Shown: positions 31,665 through 44,618 of the stretch, piece after piece
Position numbering within the stretch: position 1 is the stretch's first letter
Layout of the letters: each line of letters begins with the position of its first letter
Assembly (NCBI RefSeq): GCF_039555335.1
Contig: NC_092637.1
Span: 46,331,613 to 46,395,612, forward strand
Reading direction: 5' to 3'
DNA length: 64,000 bases
From: Amphiura filiformis
Lineage: Eukaryota; Echinodermata; Ophiuroidea; Amphilepidida; Amphiuridae
Translations under genes and position numbers: made by a program
The notes under the pieces: generated by a model
Database searches by the model: none
What the model was told of the DNA's origin: nothing
Seen by the model: the letters and a program-made list of their open reading frames with translations, nothing else

Positions 31665-33105
31665 TTATTATTTTATTATTTTGCTCATTTATATAGCGCC
31701 TCTTCAATAGATCGAGGCGCTTTACAAGATAAATACTAAAATACACAATTTAAAAACACGAAAGAATATACAGAATAATATAAAATACAATGCAAATATG
31801 ATATATTAAAATTACTCATAAATAAAAGCATCAATTCAATATTACCGAATCAAGCATTAATTACAATCATTGTTACACAAAAGCAACAATATTTAAAAAC
31901 ATTATATACAAAGAAAGCTACTCTTTGGGGAAAAGATGAGTTTTTAATAACTTTTTGAATACTTTTACACTGGCAGCCTAACGGATCTTAATGGGAAGCT
32001 GATTCCAAAGCTTGGGTCCAAGAACACAGAAAGCGCTATCGCTAATGACGCGTTTAGTAGATGGAACTTCAAGGCGCAAAGTATCTTTAGATGATCTAAG
32101 GCCAGCTCGACCAGGCTTATAACTACGAAGAAGGTCTTGGAGATACATAGGAGCTAATTTATACACACAGTTGTACACATGCAGTAGGAGCTTGAAGTCT
32201 ATTCTCTGCTGGACTGGCAACCAGTGAAGTTCGCGCAATAACGGCGAAGTGCTCGTGCGCCTATCAACACAGTAAATCAGGCGTGCCGCACGATTTTGAA
32301 GCCTTTGCAGCCGCTGTGCATTGAAAGCTGAAATGCCACCTAACAAAGAGTTGCCATAATCCAGCCGAGAGAGAACAAGAGATCGTACTGCATGTGCACA
32401 TGTATTTTGATCTATAAAACGACGAATACGTGAGATATTGCACAAATGAAAATTAACAGTACGACAAAGTGAAGACACCTGTAAATCCATTTTGAGACAA
32501 GGATCAAATGTGACACCTAAGTTCTTAATAGAAGGCACAGGAGCTATCGCAGATTCACCAATCTTCAGGTCAACGCGCTGAATGGAATTTCTTTGTTTTT
32601 GAGACGAAATAATAAAGAACTCTGTCTTAGAATCGTTCAGCCTAAGTTTGTTTTTCAACATCCACGCTTTAACCTCAGCAATGCAATTTGTTAAGCGAGC
32701 TTGTGCAGCTTCCCTATCACCGGACACCTTAGGATCATAGCTCACATACAGCTCACATGAGTGTCGTCAGCATAGATATGATATGCAACACTGAAGCGCT
32801 TAAAAATGCTGGTAACAGGCTTAGAGTAAGAGGTGAAGATCGGTGGACCTGCGACTGATCCTTGTGGAACGCCATATTTAAGCTTATGTACAGAAGAGTA
32901 ACTACCTGAGACACAAACTTTACTACTACGGTCTCTGAGATAAGAATTAAACCACTTTAAAACACAACCCTCGATACCATACTCATTTTGAAGTCTATTT
33001 ACAAGAATGTTATGATCGATGGTATCGAAGGCTGCAGACATATCTAACAAAACAAATAATACAATTCTACCACAACAGGCAATACATATCAAGTGTGTTT
33101 AAGGG
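31665..33105 (-). mobile_element. LINE (CR1/L2-like), 5' truncated reverse transcriptase
   Basis: From 33092 downward: LLDMSAAFDTIDHNIL, KYGVPQGSVAGPPIF and YHIYADDTHV are reverse transcriptase motifs. The connection and C-terminal region follows in another frame (CIAEVKAWMLKNKLRLN, LVLSRLDYGNSLLGG, LHWLPVQQRIDFKLLLH, LGPKLWNQLP). I see one frame change near 32743 and one in-frame stop at 31978-31980, after which AASVKVFKKLLKTHLFP continues. The 3' part carries the ATATAGCGCCTCTTC and GAGGCGCTTTACAAG hairpin typical of such tails. The endonuclease is absent. Confidence 0.88.
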
Positions 33106-33460
33106 TATACGAGGTATTGTTGGCCGAAGCAATATCTGAATCAATATATTATTGAAAAATAACACTTTGATGTTTTTCAAAAGTTCATTCTACAAATCAT
33201 ATATATACTTTGAAAACTTGCCTAATTTATTGTTGGTAATGAGTTATGTACGTTTTACAAAAATGTTGTTGTTTCAGCGCTCTTTACAACATAACTCAAG
33301 AACCACAGGACCTACAAAAGTATATCTGTGATATTTGAATTCTCCTACACGCTCGCTATGAATTGAGCAATGCAATTTTTGCTAAAGCTCACTACCATTC
33401 GCAAGATGCTGTGAACTATATTTTTGTTTGCTGCTTCGACCAAAAATACATTGCCTTTTA
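33106..33460. mobile_element. MITE abutting the LINE 5' end
   Basis: TATACGAGGTATTGTTGGCC, then GAAGCA, pairs with TGCTTCGACCAAAAATACAT. The interior is shared with 10840-11070 in inverted orientation. Confidence 0.6.
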
Positions 33461-34705
33461 AAAACATCAACATTTTCTTCTTCTTTTTTTCCACTTAGAA
33501 CGCGAGTGTCCTGCTGACTAATTGTTATAAAAGGCCCAATAGATTCCTTATTCAAGGGCGTCAATTATATTTTTCATGGGATCAAAATTCCCCCCTAATT
33601 TCATGACCACGAATCGTTGATAGAGGATTTTATGGCATGTTTATGCCACATACACAACAAAAGAATCGGAATGTCTTGCCATGTTCATCGCATCAACATG
33701 ACATGTTCGTGGCATGATTTGCATAGCAACCAGTAGTGAGTGAATTTTGGGAATACCCGTGATTTTTTGCCTAGTACAGCACATTCCCGTAAGAAGTAAG
33801 CAATGCATTATTGGACTTATAGTCAATGAGAAAAGATAATATTCAATCTTTATCAACAGCTAAAGCAGGTAATTAATTTGTTGTATAAAAGTGCAGTAAC
33901 GAATTCTCGTTATGTTGTCTTCGGTGTATAAACACCTATATACTTATAATTCACACCACCTCAATGCCTTCGGCGAAATATTTCCCTAAGTTCAGGTGTG
34001 CCATTTGCGCATGCGCGAAAGTAGTTTGATTGACAGATTTCACCTCTGACCTCGATCAGCTGTTTTTGCGACAGTCATAACACTGACAGAAGTATCCAGT
34101 TGCGAAAATCGAATTATTTGCCTCATTTTAGCGACGTGCTTGGACTAGTTTGCAATAGTAATATTAGTATTCAATTTACTGAATATTTAGAGAAGCAAAT
34201 GACATGAAAAAAAACACAAAATTGGTGTAAATAGCCATACTTAGAGCTCAGTGTTTTAGCATATACAATAATGCCTGGGAAAAAGGAGGAGAGTTACACC
34301 CCCTCAAATGATCACAAAACCTTCCTAACGTGTTTCTTGTATCTTAACAAGGCTATAGAAAGCATCCTAACTTCCTAGACATATATTTTGAAAAGTTATA
34401 ACCGAATTTCAAAAAATAAAAATATATTTGAAGAAACCTCAAAAAAGGAAGCGGGAGGGGACGTGAAACATGTTTATTTTTTATTTGGCCTTATTAGGGT
34501 CCCTGCATGCACCAAACAGGTGTTGTGAGTGCCCAATTGGGTGGATTAAACCCGCTTAAAATTTGATGTGAGATTCTTTTGTGTTGTAAACTGTCATCAT
34601 TCTTTTGTCTGCGTGTAACACGGGTGGTAGAATGCAGTTTAAAATATCCTTCAAGGGCGCATCATTTCACATTTTAGGTGAGATAGTTTGGTCCCCGTCG
34701 CGGCT
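33461..34705. other. No gene recognised
   Basis: AT-rich spacer. No domain or repeat end was supported. Confidence 0.35.
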
Positions 34706-36315
34706 ATGGCCGCCATTAAGGTGCAGGAATGCATGAAATTTGATTCGTCTATAGGAAAATATGATTTTGACTTCATCTTCAGTCTCAATCCCAACCCACA
34801 GCAAGTGAGCAAACATAAAGTCTTGATTTTTGCAGAGTATGTAGGCCTACTATATGTTTACAAAGCAATCGTGTAAAAACAGAATTTTGAAAAATATTCA
34901 GGGCTTTACCCTTAGCAAATGTTACAATGGCTTTAATTACAATGTCATACTGTATTGTCTTTCCAGAAACTGGCACACGAAAGGTCCATTCAGCAAGGCA
35001 TATCTTCCAAAAATCTGAACTATAAACACACGCTGAAGCAAAGCACCTGCAACCGAACAGCACAGCTTTCCTTATTGAGGAGGATGTAAGTAATTTCATT
35101 TACAAAGTTGTATCCAAGGGGGTGCAGCACACCACACAAAATGCCAATACCTTATTCCTATGTGTTCCTATATTTAATTCTCAGGCACGACAGGTATATA
35201 TGAAATGAAAGTGCCCCTCTGACAAAAAATAAAAGAGAAAATCAGAAGGGCAAAAGAAAAGAAAAGGGACAAGGAACCATTTTCTACCGAAATTAACCTG
35301 ATCATGACCGAAAATAGTGTAAAATACATGTACGAAATTTTTGCGTGCTACGTCCCAATAAAGCCTTTTTTAGAAGCTCAAAGACATACCTCTCTATGTA
35401 TAATTGTATGATGCAACTTTTTTTGCAATGCAGAGTTTTTTTGTGTACCACCTAAGTTTTATTTTGCCCTCCTTACTAAAAAAGATGGCTATGCCCATGA
35501 AACTATGCACGACTAGTAGACTTAGTAAATTACAGATTAGTGCTTTAAATCTGTCTCCGCTCTCACAGTTCATAAAAAAATTAAAATTGCAAAATGATTG
35601 CAAGTGACTACTTTTGACTTTATGACCTTTGACCTCACACCTATTGAAATAGCATATCATGACTCTGCTACAATAATTTATTATTTTGGAAGGAAAATCT
35701 AAAAATTTAAAAAGATAGTACATTAAGGCTTTAAGGAGTACTACACCCTGGCCAATTTTGTGCTTATTTTTGCATTTTTCGCAAAATTATAGCACATTGG
35801 TGACAAGTAAGATATGTATAGGCAAGGACTCCCAACTACTGTACTGAAAATTCAGCAACTCAAAGCAAGTAGTTATTGATTTTTTGATCAAATATTGGTT
35901 TTCCTCATTTTTGACTGTAACTCCACAACTGTTGTCTGTGTTGATATAAAATTTCCAGTGCAGTAGTTGTAGTCCTTGCCCCTATAATATACATATCTTA
36001 CTTGTCCCCAAGGCGCTATCATTTTTGAGAAAAATGCAAAAATAGGCACAAAATTGGGCAGGGGTGTAGTATTCTTAAGGCACACAAACAGCCTAGATAC
36101 CATAATCCTGATAATAATGTGTAATAATTAATCATTGGCTATTATTTTATTTTATTCCAATTTCCAGGTGCAGCAGTACTACTGAGGATACTGGTTTCGT
36201 GAAAGACAAAGAGGATGATGGTTTGGAAGTCAACAGCTGGCATCTGTTATCTGTCGCATCACTCGCTAGCCGTACTATAGGGCTTTTTAAACACACTATA
36301 TCCGAGAACTGCTAA
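34706..36315 (+). CDS. Weak candidate: three-exon 121-residue gene
   Basis: ATG at 34706 in a fair context (CGGCTATGGCC). Exons 34706-34804, 34967-35085 and 36168-36315 have canonical ends (CAA|GTGAGC, TTCCAG, GAT|GTAAGT, TTTCCAG) and agreeing phases (0, 2). The product would start MAAIKVQECMKF and end LFKHTISENC before TAA at 36313. No family is recognised, no signal peptide or helix is evident, and the last codons run into a short hairpin at 36280-36400. Consistent phases across two introns are the only support; chance remains likely. Confidence 0.22.
35735..36074. mobile_element. 340-bp MITE flanked by TTAA
   Basis: TTAA at 35731-35734 and 36075-36078. Ends GGAGTACTACACCCTG and, inverted, GAATACTACACCCCTG, continuing into long arms (CAATTTTGTGCTTATTTTTG). 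PiggyBac-type target choice. Confidence 0.85.
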
Positions 36316-38072
36316 AACCCACTAACCGCTCCACCCAAAAGGGGGAATTAACAGTCTGGGTTTAGCAGTTCTCTGGATATAGCCAGGTTTTACGATAAAG
36401 CATGGTTTTGGACCACCACAGTCAAAAGGCCGTAGTAGGGCTATCACTCGCATGCATTGAAAACTTTCCCAACATTATGTCAACAATTAAATTTTTTGAA
36501 GAAAATCTTTTCTGGAGGGTGAACATTTGATGAGAACTTAAATACTTGCATAGTAATTTATGTGGTGCATAAACTAACTAGTAAATGTTTGCTCCAATTA
36601 TTAAAATAATAAGGACCTCAACAAATGACTCTGACATCATGTGATGTAATCGTAATGCATAGTTCCTTACAGGCTGTAAAAGTTGCATGGAATTATTGGA
36701 AATGTTCTAGGCACTTTTCTTTGGTTTGCCTCAAATTCAGCAGTGACGTCAATGTCTTTTCATGGCTGCGCCACACGAACCACACTTTTTTGCTACACAA
36801 TTAACTATACGCACACGATTCAATACGGCGCCCACTAAAATATGCACCTACGTCACTACTGAACTTGAGGGGAACCAATGTATAGCCAAGGTTCCCTAGT
36901 CCAAAAATACGGATCGCTAGTCCGAAAAAATAGGAAATGGTTCACAAGTCCAAAAATAAATAAGGTTTACAAGACCTTAGCAATGGAAAATCTGCAGCCA
37001 TTAGGACTAGCGACCATTTTTTTCTTGGACTAGTGACATTTATGACTAGCGCACCTTAGGATTAGCGGATGCAGGATAGAGTAATTGTAGACCAAATTGT
37101 TTAGTAGCTGCTACTGGTTTACCTTCATCCCCGTAAATATGATGAGTATCCAGTCCACTAATCAAGGGTTTAGGACCAGAAGGCCTAACTGCAATAGCTG
37201 CCCCATAGACATTTTGATAATTTATCTAAAATATGACACTTGGCAGCTATTGCAGATAAGGCCTCGTTAATGTCTGTTATTTATTAAATAAATAAAAGAA
37301 GACCCTACATGTAAACCCTTAACATAAAACTAAAATAAAAGAAGGTCCTACATGTAAACCCTTGACTTATAAATGCTTTTAAAGGAGTGTAAGTGTTCAT
37401 AGTTTATTATTGGCAGACACTGTTTCTTTCATGAAAGCTGTGACTGTGCATCAATGCATTCACACCCAAAGCCTTCAGGAAAGACTAGCCGATGTCAGTC
37501 AATGCTACAATGTAGTCTTTTGTGAAGGCACCATATTAACACACAAGCTGGACTCGAATTTCAGTCAGGGCCATTGCCTGCAGTTTTTCAGTTTTGGCCT
37601 TTGTGCCCCTGATCTTTGTTAACTTCAAGGTGTTCTTCATTCCTCTTGACAAGTGGTGCCAAATGGCCTTGACAAAGGGTCCCCCCCCCCAAATGAAGGT
37701 CTGAACAAAAGCCTTCTCAAAAGACTAGTGGCTGCCAATAGACTGTAAATAAATGGTCTTTTTGCACTCATTATCTCATACTTCATTACTAAATGTATTT
37801 TTACACCTATTTCTCTGGTACATAATTATTAGAAAGACAAGAGTTCATGAAATAAACAAAAATGCATGGTGAATATGTAGCTTTGATCATTGTTTTAATT
37901 TATTTTGAGATCTGTAAGGAAGTGAAAAAATAAAAGCACTATTTTTTCATTAAAAAGTATGAAGAAGGAAGTCCAACAAACCAAAACAGTTGAACACACC
38001 TACTTAATAGATAATAAATGATGGGGATTTTTTTACTACATGTATCCTCTATTGTGTGATGGAAGATATCCA
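36316..38072. other. No gene recognised
   Basis: Holds a hairpin (CTATATCCGAGAACTGCTAA against AGCAGTTCTCTGGATATAG, 36294-36382) and a short tandem repeat of CCTACATGTAAACCCTT at 37303-37365. Confidence 0.4.
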
Positions 38073-38535
38073 ATAAAAAGTCTGCACAAAAAGTAACACA
38101 GCTGAAATATGCCTATAAGTTCAGAACTAGTAATCGTTTCCACAATATTTCTACATAGAAAGAAGGATGATTTATTTACGCTCATTTTGATACCCCATTT
38201 GTGAAATGTCGTTCAATACTGATAACACAGTACATAGTACATAGTGCTTTTAAAGAAAAACCACAAATTTAAAAGTTGCCATTTACAGCAATCAATGGTT
38301 TCAATCAATGACTTCATATCAATACAAATAACCGCAACTTTCAATTCGGGTATTTTTCTTTAAAAACACTGCTGTGTTGTTATTATTGAACGAGATTGGA
38401 CTAATGGGGTATCAAAATGCGCGTAAATAAATCATCCTTCTTTCTATGTTGAAATATTGTGAACACAATTATTAGTTCAAACGCTACAGGCATGTTTATA
38501 ACAGCTGCGTTACTTTTTGTGCAGTCTTTATTTTT
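38073..38535. mobile_element. 463-bp inverted-repeat MITE
   Basis: TAAAAAGTCTGCACAAAAAG pairs with the right end (TTTTTGTGCAGTCTTTATTT). Inner arms contain ACATAGAAAGAAGGATGATT, then TATTTACGC. A diverged relative lies at 29155-29440. Confidence 0.8.
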
Positions 38536-38591
38536 ATAATACAATTCAGCATATTCCCTCTAAGTGATTGTGATCTGGGACAAATCCAAAA

Positions 38592-38812
38592 TTGGATCTA
38601 ATCTATTAGAAATATTCAATCTAGAATTCAATCTTATTTGATTTTTAATCTAAAAACATTTGGATGGATTTTTAAAATCCAATTTGAATACATCTAATTT
38701 GATTTTAATCTAAGGGGTTAAAAATCAATCTAAGCAATTTTAATCCCATATATTAAAATTGAATTAGATTGAATTCTAATCTATTGGATTGAATATTTCT
38801 AATAGATCTTAA
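38592..38812. repeat. AT-rich inverted repeat
   Basis: ATCTATTAGAAATATTCAAT and GAATTCAATC on the left are mirrored by ATTGAATATTTCTAATAGAT on the right. Confidence 0.7.
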
Positions 38813-39755
38813 TAAATTTTCACACATTCTGTTACACCTAATTTATGAGTCCCGACTTTCAACACAAGTATTGTTCTTCAATTAGTGAGATTGAAGTGCG
38901 TTTCTGAATCCGGTCATTATTTCAGTCCTTTTTAATATTTCATTATTTTGTTCCATGACTTCCATCTGCCTCCGCTGCAAAATGTGACATGAAATGGCTC
39001 ACAGTGGCATTGGTTAATGGTGTCTGGCAGTTGGTTGTTACTTGTACAGTGTAGCTCTGACCTTTTAGTAGGCCTGAAAAAGAAAAAGAGGATTTTAGAA
39101 AATTTGTCAGGGTAAAGCTGGGACAGTGGCACAATCCCCCGCATGGGGCTGTTACAGCGGCTTGGTTTGAAATCCTTGCCCACCCACTTCCCCCAAATGA
39201 GCACATGCATCTGTATTCCCCAGCCCCCCCCCTTGGCGGTGGTGGCAGATTTACCCCAGCTAGCTGTTCCCTTGATTGCAATGAAAGTGTAGTTTTGCCA
39301 CTGGTGCCCCAATCCCCCTCCACCATCGGTTGCACACCACAGGGTTCATTTATGTGCCATATTAGGGGCTGTGCAATAATTATCGGGGGTAATAAAATGT
39401 CCGAACGACCCACCAAAAATAGCTTGCCCCCCTCTCAGCCTGCAAAATAATCGCTTTCCTCCCTCTTTGGCCTGCCAAAAATCTTTGCCCCAACACATGC
39501 CAAATTTTTGGGATCCCAATTTGCAAACCTTAAAAGGTCTAGATATGTTGCGAGCACAACGAGCATGAAAATTTGCATATTTCAGCGTTTCCATACTGTT
39601 TTCCTAAGCCTTTTTAGAGCATTTTATTTAAAAGGCACCCCATGAATGTGTGCCAAAATTGCTTGCCCCCCACCCTCGGATCGCTTGCTTGCCCCCCCAA
39701 TTTTACCCTCCTTCCAGGGCTCATAATTATTGCACAGCTGAGCCCCTTATAGGTA
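38813..39755. other. No gene recognised; C-rich patches
   Basis: Overlapping open frames on both strands in CCCCC-rich sequence at 39110-39720 do not resemble proteins. Confidence 0.4.
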
Positions 39756-40194
39756 TAAGGGGGCTATCATTTTCTTCAGAAGGGGGGTCATGAATATACT
39801 GGGGGGGTCATAGAATTTTAAGACCAAAAATAGGGGGGTTATAATTTTTGTAGCAATCAAAATAGGGGGGTTATAGAATTATTAAGGGCTGGCGACTGGT
39901 GTAACTTTTCTTACACTTTTTTTGAACAAAATGTGCACACAATCTATACAATGCAAGATTTTTGCGCTCTCCGTGCGCCTTCTTTACGCTTATGGTCAAA
40001 AATTTTAACGCGTTTCGTGTACTCCGCTCTAAAATTTTGACAGAAGGGGGGTCCTAAAATTTTTGACCCACGATAGGGGTCGTATAAATTTAGCCCGCGA
40101 TCCGCGATGGAGGGGGGTCATAAAAAATTGACTTCAGTCACCGACATATTCATGACCCCCTGCCGAAGAAAATTACATCCCCCTGAAAGGTGAA
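39756..40194. mobile_element. Inverted-repeat element with GGGGGTCAT motifs
   Basis: AAGGGGGCTATCATTTTCTT and GGTCATGAATAT on the left pair with ATATTCATGACCCCC and AAGAAAATTACATCCCCCT on the right. GGGGGTCATA or GGGGGTTATA recurs several times inside. Confidence 0.7.
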
Positions 40195-41398
40195 TTCAGT
40201 CAAATTTTGCCATCAAACACTGCATCATTTTATATCAAATTAAACTCCTTGATTATAAAGAAAGCCAAAACTGAAAATCGTTTTGTCATAGCACTTTCCG
40301 TAGCAAAATTACATCTTGTCACAGATTGACTTTCATGATATCATCAAAAACATTCAGCCAACATTAGAAGCTTCAATTGGCAAAACAAATCAGGATCTAG
40401 GCTCATGATGGAATTTCCGGCTCATGACAGAGCAGCTTTTCTACGGTGCGGGAACTGCTATCAAAATCCTCTAAAATTCCATGTGCGATTCTCTCATTAC
40501 AAAAATAAATCATATATTTGGGTCAAGTGAAGTATTGACAACATATTCATATAGGTTTCCTTGACCGATCTTTTCTTTACGAGGAAAATTTACAAAATAT
40601 TGTTGTATTTAGCCTAGTCGTAAGAGATTCCCATTGAGTTTACATGTACGAACCTGTTATTCCCACCTAGACCATGCCAAAAACATGCCCACATTTCAAC
40701 TCGATTATCTACCAAACTGGTCATAGATCTCCAACAATTTTTTGATATGACATAAATGAAAGTGTTACTTACCTAATGTATCCATTTTCAGTCGAGATCT
40801 ATGACTGGAATTCCTGTAATTCGTTGCCAAATATTGGTATTTTCCTCATTTTGCACCACACAAACCAATGGAAAAAGTTACTTCCGGGTTGCCGAGAAGG
40901 CAGGGAAAGTAGGCGGGGCTTGTGAGAACAACTTCTAGAATCGTTTGAGTCGGGACGGTAGAAACACCGAGTGCATTAAAAGTAACGAACCCAATGTGGT
41001 GGTGTGCTTATAATTTATAAAACAAGGATTAAAATCAGGTCCCCCACTGTAAAAATCGGACCAGCCAAATTTGCACGCTACAGAGCCTGAAAAATAGGTT
41101 CCCGCGAATCACAAATTGACACACGTATGGGAGCTGCCATGGGGTGCTAACGGCAACGCGGGGGTCGCTGGGGTGCTAACGAACGCGTCGCCAGCACAAG
41201 CGTCCTACGCGATCAATAACGCGTATAGGGCGCATTCAAGTTCGCCTACGCGACCGGTAGATCCTGGATACGCGATGACAGGGTCAATGGCCGCTTCCAC
41301 GCAGTAACATATACTTCTGAACTTGCTGTCAGGGTCCTGTTAAAATGTTAAACTTTCTCGCACCTCCCGCGAATCAGAACGTAACTTCAATGAAGGTG
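40195..41398. other. No gene recognised; CpG-rich patch near 41130-41300
   Basis: The patch carries many CG words (ACGCGTCG, TACGCGACCGGT) in an otherwise CpG-poor window. A 63-codon open frame here has no known domain. It could be a small island or an element tail. Confidence 0.35.
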
Positions 41399-41892
41399 TA
41401 TACACCAGGCACAAAAAGAAACTCGTCAGTTATATTCATCCTTGCTGTTCAATAACTTCATAATTTTGGATTATTCTGAAATATACATTTTGTTAATTGG
41501 ACTTTGCTTTCTCATGTGACACCCTGTTCGTGAAAAACAAACAAGAATTGACCAAGATATGCGCCTCCAAAGCCTCAAACCCCAAAATCAAAAGTTGCAT
41601 TTTCAATGTGAACGCATCGTTGTATTGCACACAAGCACGGGCCAATCAATAAAGCACACAGTGTAACAGGCACAATTGAATCGTTAAAATTGTAACTTTT
41701 CATTTTGGGGTTTGAGAGTTTGGAGGCGCATATCTTGGTCAATTCTTGGTCAATGTTCACGAACAGGGTGTCAAATGAGAAAGAAAAGTCCAATTAACAA
41801 AATGTATATTTCAGAATAATCCAAAATTATCAAGTTATTGTACAGCAAGGATGAATAGAACTGACGAGTTTCTTTTTGTGCCTGGTGTATAT
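41399..41892. mobile_element. 494-bp MITE with long inverted arms
   Basis: Arms of about 190 bp: TATACACCAGGCACAAAAAG, then AAACTCGTCAG, mirrored at CTGACGAGTTTCTTTTTGTG, then CCTGGTGTATA. The flanks suggest TA duplication. No open frame. Confidence 0.85.
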
Positions 41893-42119
41893 ACGTAGAT
41901 AGCCATACATATGACTGTCATGTTGTTAGCTGTAATAAATTACTGTTTTGGTCCGGAGAGCAAGTCTAATAAATGAAGAGTTTGGTTCCAAATGGCGCTA
42001 ACTCCAAAGGCTGCTTTGTGTAAAAATTTAATAACATTGGAAAACTGAATTCTTTGCTGCTGCATCCCCTCGTGCCATTAACTCCATTTCCAATGTTACG
42101 CTTCATTTGAGCAGCTCAG

Positions 42120-42840
42120 TCATCATCGATTTCTATCCGGAATCTGGGAATCATATTTGATCCTACCATGTCTATGCGTGACCACATTACCACCCTCGCA
42201 AAGTCTGTCAATTTCCATCTTCGTAATCTTTACCGCATCCGTAAATTCATTGACCAGGATACCTGTCACCATGCGGTTCGTGCTACATACTGTCCCGACT
42301 TGATTATGGCAATGCAATCCTCTATGGTATCACTCAAGGTGAAAGAAATAGACTGCAGAAGCTGCAAAATCGTGCTGCGCGTTTGATATTCTCTGTCCCT
42401 CGCTCAACTGGTACCTCCAACCTTCTCATTCAATTGAATTGGCTTCCAATCCAGGACCGAATTCTTTTTAAACTTCTGCTTTATGTTTTCAAGTGCTCTC
42501 AGGGCCGTGCCCCTAATTATCTTTGTGAGCTTCTTTCAGCCTATGCTCCCGGAAGAGAAGGATTGAGATCTTCATCCGATAAGACTCTGCTTAGTCAGCC
42601 TAGGGCACATAGAGCATCTGGTTTAAATACCTTCTCTGTCTCTGGCCCGAGGGAATGGAACTCCCTAAATCCATCAGGGAGTCTCCATCAATTCCAGTTT
42701 TCAGAAAGAAACTGAAAAGTTAGCTTCTTTCTTGTTCCTTCTGTGTTTCTTTCTTTTTTATTCCATCCTTTCTCTCCTTGTTCAGCGCTTTGAAATTTTT
42801 TAAAGGCGCTTTATAAATATCTTTATGTATGTATGTATGA
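42120..42840 (+). mobile_element. LINE (CR1/L2-like) 3' fragment
   Basis: Reads RNLGIIFDPTMSMRDHI, NFHLRNLYRIRKFIDQD, then in shifted frames LNWLPIQDRILFKLLLYV and SGPREWNSL. These are the C-terminal blocks seen in the other two LINEs here. The 3' end has AAAGGCGCTTTATAAATA and a (TATG)n tail. At least two frame changes. Confidence 0.85.
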
Positions 42841-43036
42841 AGAATAGTTATAACAATTTTTGGGTTATCTTAAAAAAATAATTGCAAGTCTCTTTAACCT
42901 CCCACGTGCAAAGAAGAAAATAATGGATATAAAAGATTTTTTTTATTCCGAAAAAAAAACCCCGCAAAAAACCCCCGCAGTGATTTATAGTGCGCTACGC
43001 ACAGGCACAACACCTAGACGTTTATCCACAAACCTC

Positions 43037-43340
43037 CACAGGTTGTCGCTGACCACTACGGCCCCACATCATTCCATAAACCATTTAACAACAACTCAGG
43101 GACTTTGCTGCTACAAGAGCGCACACCCTAGACATTCCACAAATAACCATCGCAACCATGATCAGCTCCACGAGTTTCGTACGGGTTACAACGAGACAAT
43201 TAGCAGTAAGTTCCTTGTCCAGGGGAATTTCAAGCTAACTCAATTTTCCACGAGAGCATACTAGGCACCGCCAGGGTTCGAACCCGCAACTCTCGCACCA
43301 TAGTCGAACGCCTTAACGATTGAGCTAACTTGACTGCTAA
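43037..43340 (-). mobile_element. tRNA-derived SINE, copy B
   Basis: Minus-strand head AGTTAGCTCAATCGTTAAGG, then GTTCGACTATGGTGC and B box GGGTTCGAACC form a fair tRNA-like fold. The body matches 16957-17250. The element may continue to about 42975 (AGTGATTTATAGTGCGC). Confidence 0.8.
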
Positions 43341-44480
43341 TAAGATAAATCCAATGGCAGTCTTTTTAAAACTTGGAGAATTGGTAGGGGATAAAATAAT
43401 GTTGAAAATAGTTAGAAAATAAGCTAGAGTTACGAACATATCCATTCCAATCGTTAAATAACATCCAAAAAATTAAAATGTTAAAATATACCAGAAATAT
43501 GTGACACAAAGCAGCTAGCGCCTTTTGAAAACAAACTCTTCAAATGTATGCCTCTGTGTATTAGTGGCCTTATATTGGCCTCATATAATGACTTAAGTTT
43601 ACATCACTCATTTTGGAGATCAAAGATTAATTAACGAAAATATTACCTGCTTTTCGACTCGCAAATGTTCCCTTTCAGTCGTTTGGCTACCTGGCTACCA
43701 ATGTCACGACTGGTTATACACATTATACTGAAAACGTGTAAAGCACAATGTGATTATTTGGATTCCCCGCTCCAAAGTAAAGCACATGCAGCACAAAAGA
43801 TTTGTCAAGTTCAGGACAAGTTCAAGTTTTCCACGTTTCTTATGAAACATGGAATAAAACATCGAGTAAAACCCATAATAATTAAACTTTACTACGTGTC
43901 CTATATAATAAAGACAAATAGTAAACAGTTGGGCAACACAGAATCTATTTTTAAAAAGACCGTTCGGGACCAGAAAAATATGTTCTTTCCCAAATCATTC
44001 TATATCTACATCTACCAGGATACTCAGTAAAGTTGCCAAAAGGCAATATCAGACTGATGAGAATATAATACTGACGCCGGTCATCAGACACGAATCAAAA
44101 ATAGACAAATAATAAAATTACACTTAAAGCCATATTATAACATTTACTGAGGAGAACGCCCTCAAAATATTTTTAAATTCTGGTTTTTAAACGATTGTAA
44201 TGTACTTTAGTCAATAAAGATACTCTGCAAAAATCAAGACTTAAGGTGATGTAGTTTTGTCAAAATCCGAGATTTGGAATAAAACGATGGAACCGGCGTT
44301 TTATTATTACAATGGAAATATTAGTCGAACACGTATGCACAGTACGTACACGGCGTGCGGGATACACACACACCCCGAGGATCGTACCGTATTACAACCG
44401 CGGAAGTAACATGCATGGGCGCTAGTAGTAAATACCAATTTTCTATGCTTTACCTCACTTGTTCGGCTCAAAATTATAAC
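43341..44480. other. No gene recognised
   Basis: A 121-codon open frame at 43665-44030 has no recognisable domain and is Lys/Ile/Tyr rich as expected of AT-rich DNA. Confidence 0.35.
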
Positions 44481-44561
44481 ATGGGGGAATGTTATCTTGT
44501 TGTAGATTATTCATCCAGTTGGTAAATCAAGAGTACATAAATAAATCAAATACTGGAACTT

Positions 44562-44618
44562 ACGTTTCGTTAACACGACGTTTCGTCCGAAACCATCGGA
44601 CATCATCAGGTGACTGAG
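44562..44618 (-). ncRNA. Hammerhead ribozyme motif, left end of Penelope-like element
   Basis: On the minus strand: CTGATGA (44609-44603), stem II GTCCGA with TCGGAC, GAAAC, then GTC (44579-44577), the expected cleavage site. Opposite in orientation to the right-end motif. Confidence 0.75.

Noticed and set aside
41116-41307. 63-codon frame in the CpG-rich patch
   Set aside because: Ala/Thr/Ser-rich peptide without domain, splice or family support.
43260-43340. Functional tRNA gene on the minus strand
   Set aside because: The fold is better than elsewhere, but it continues into a body shared with another copy, so it is a SINE head.
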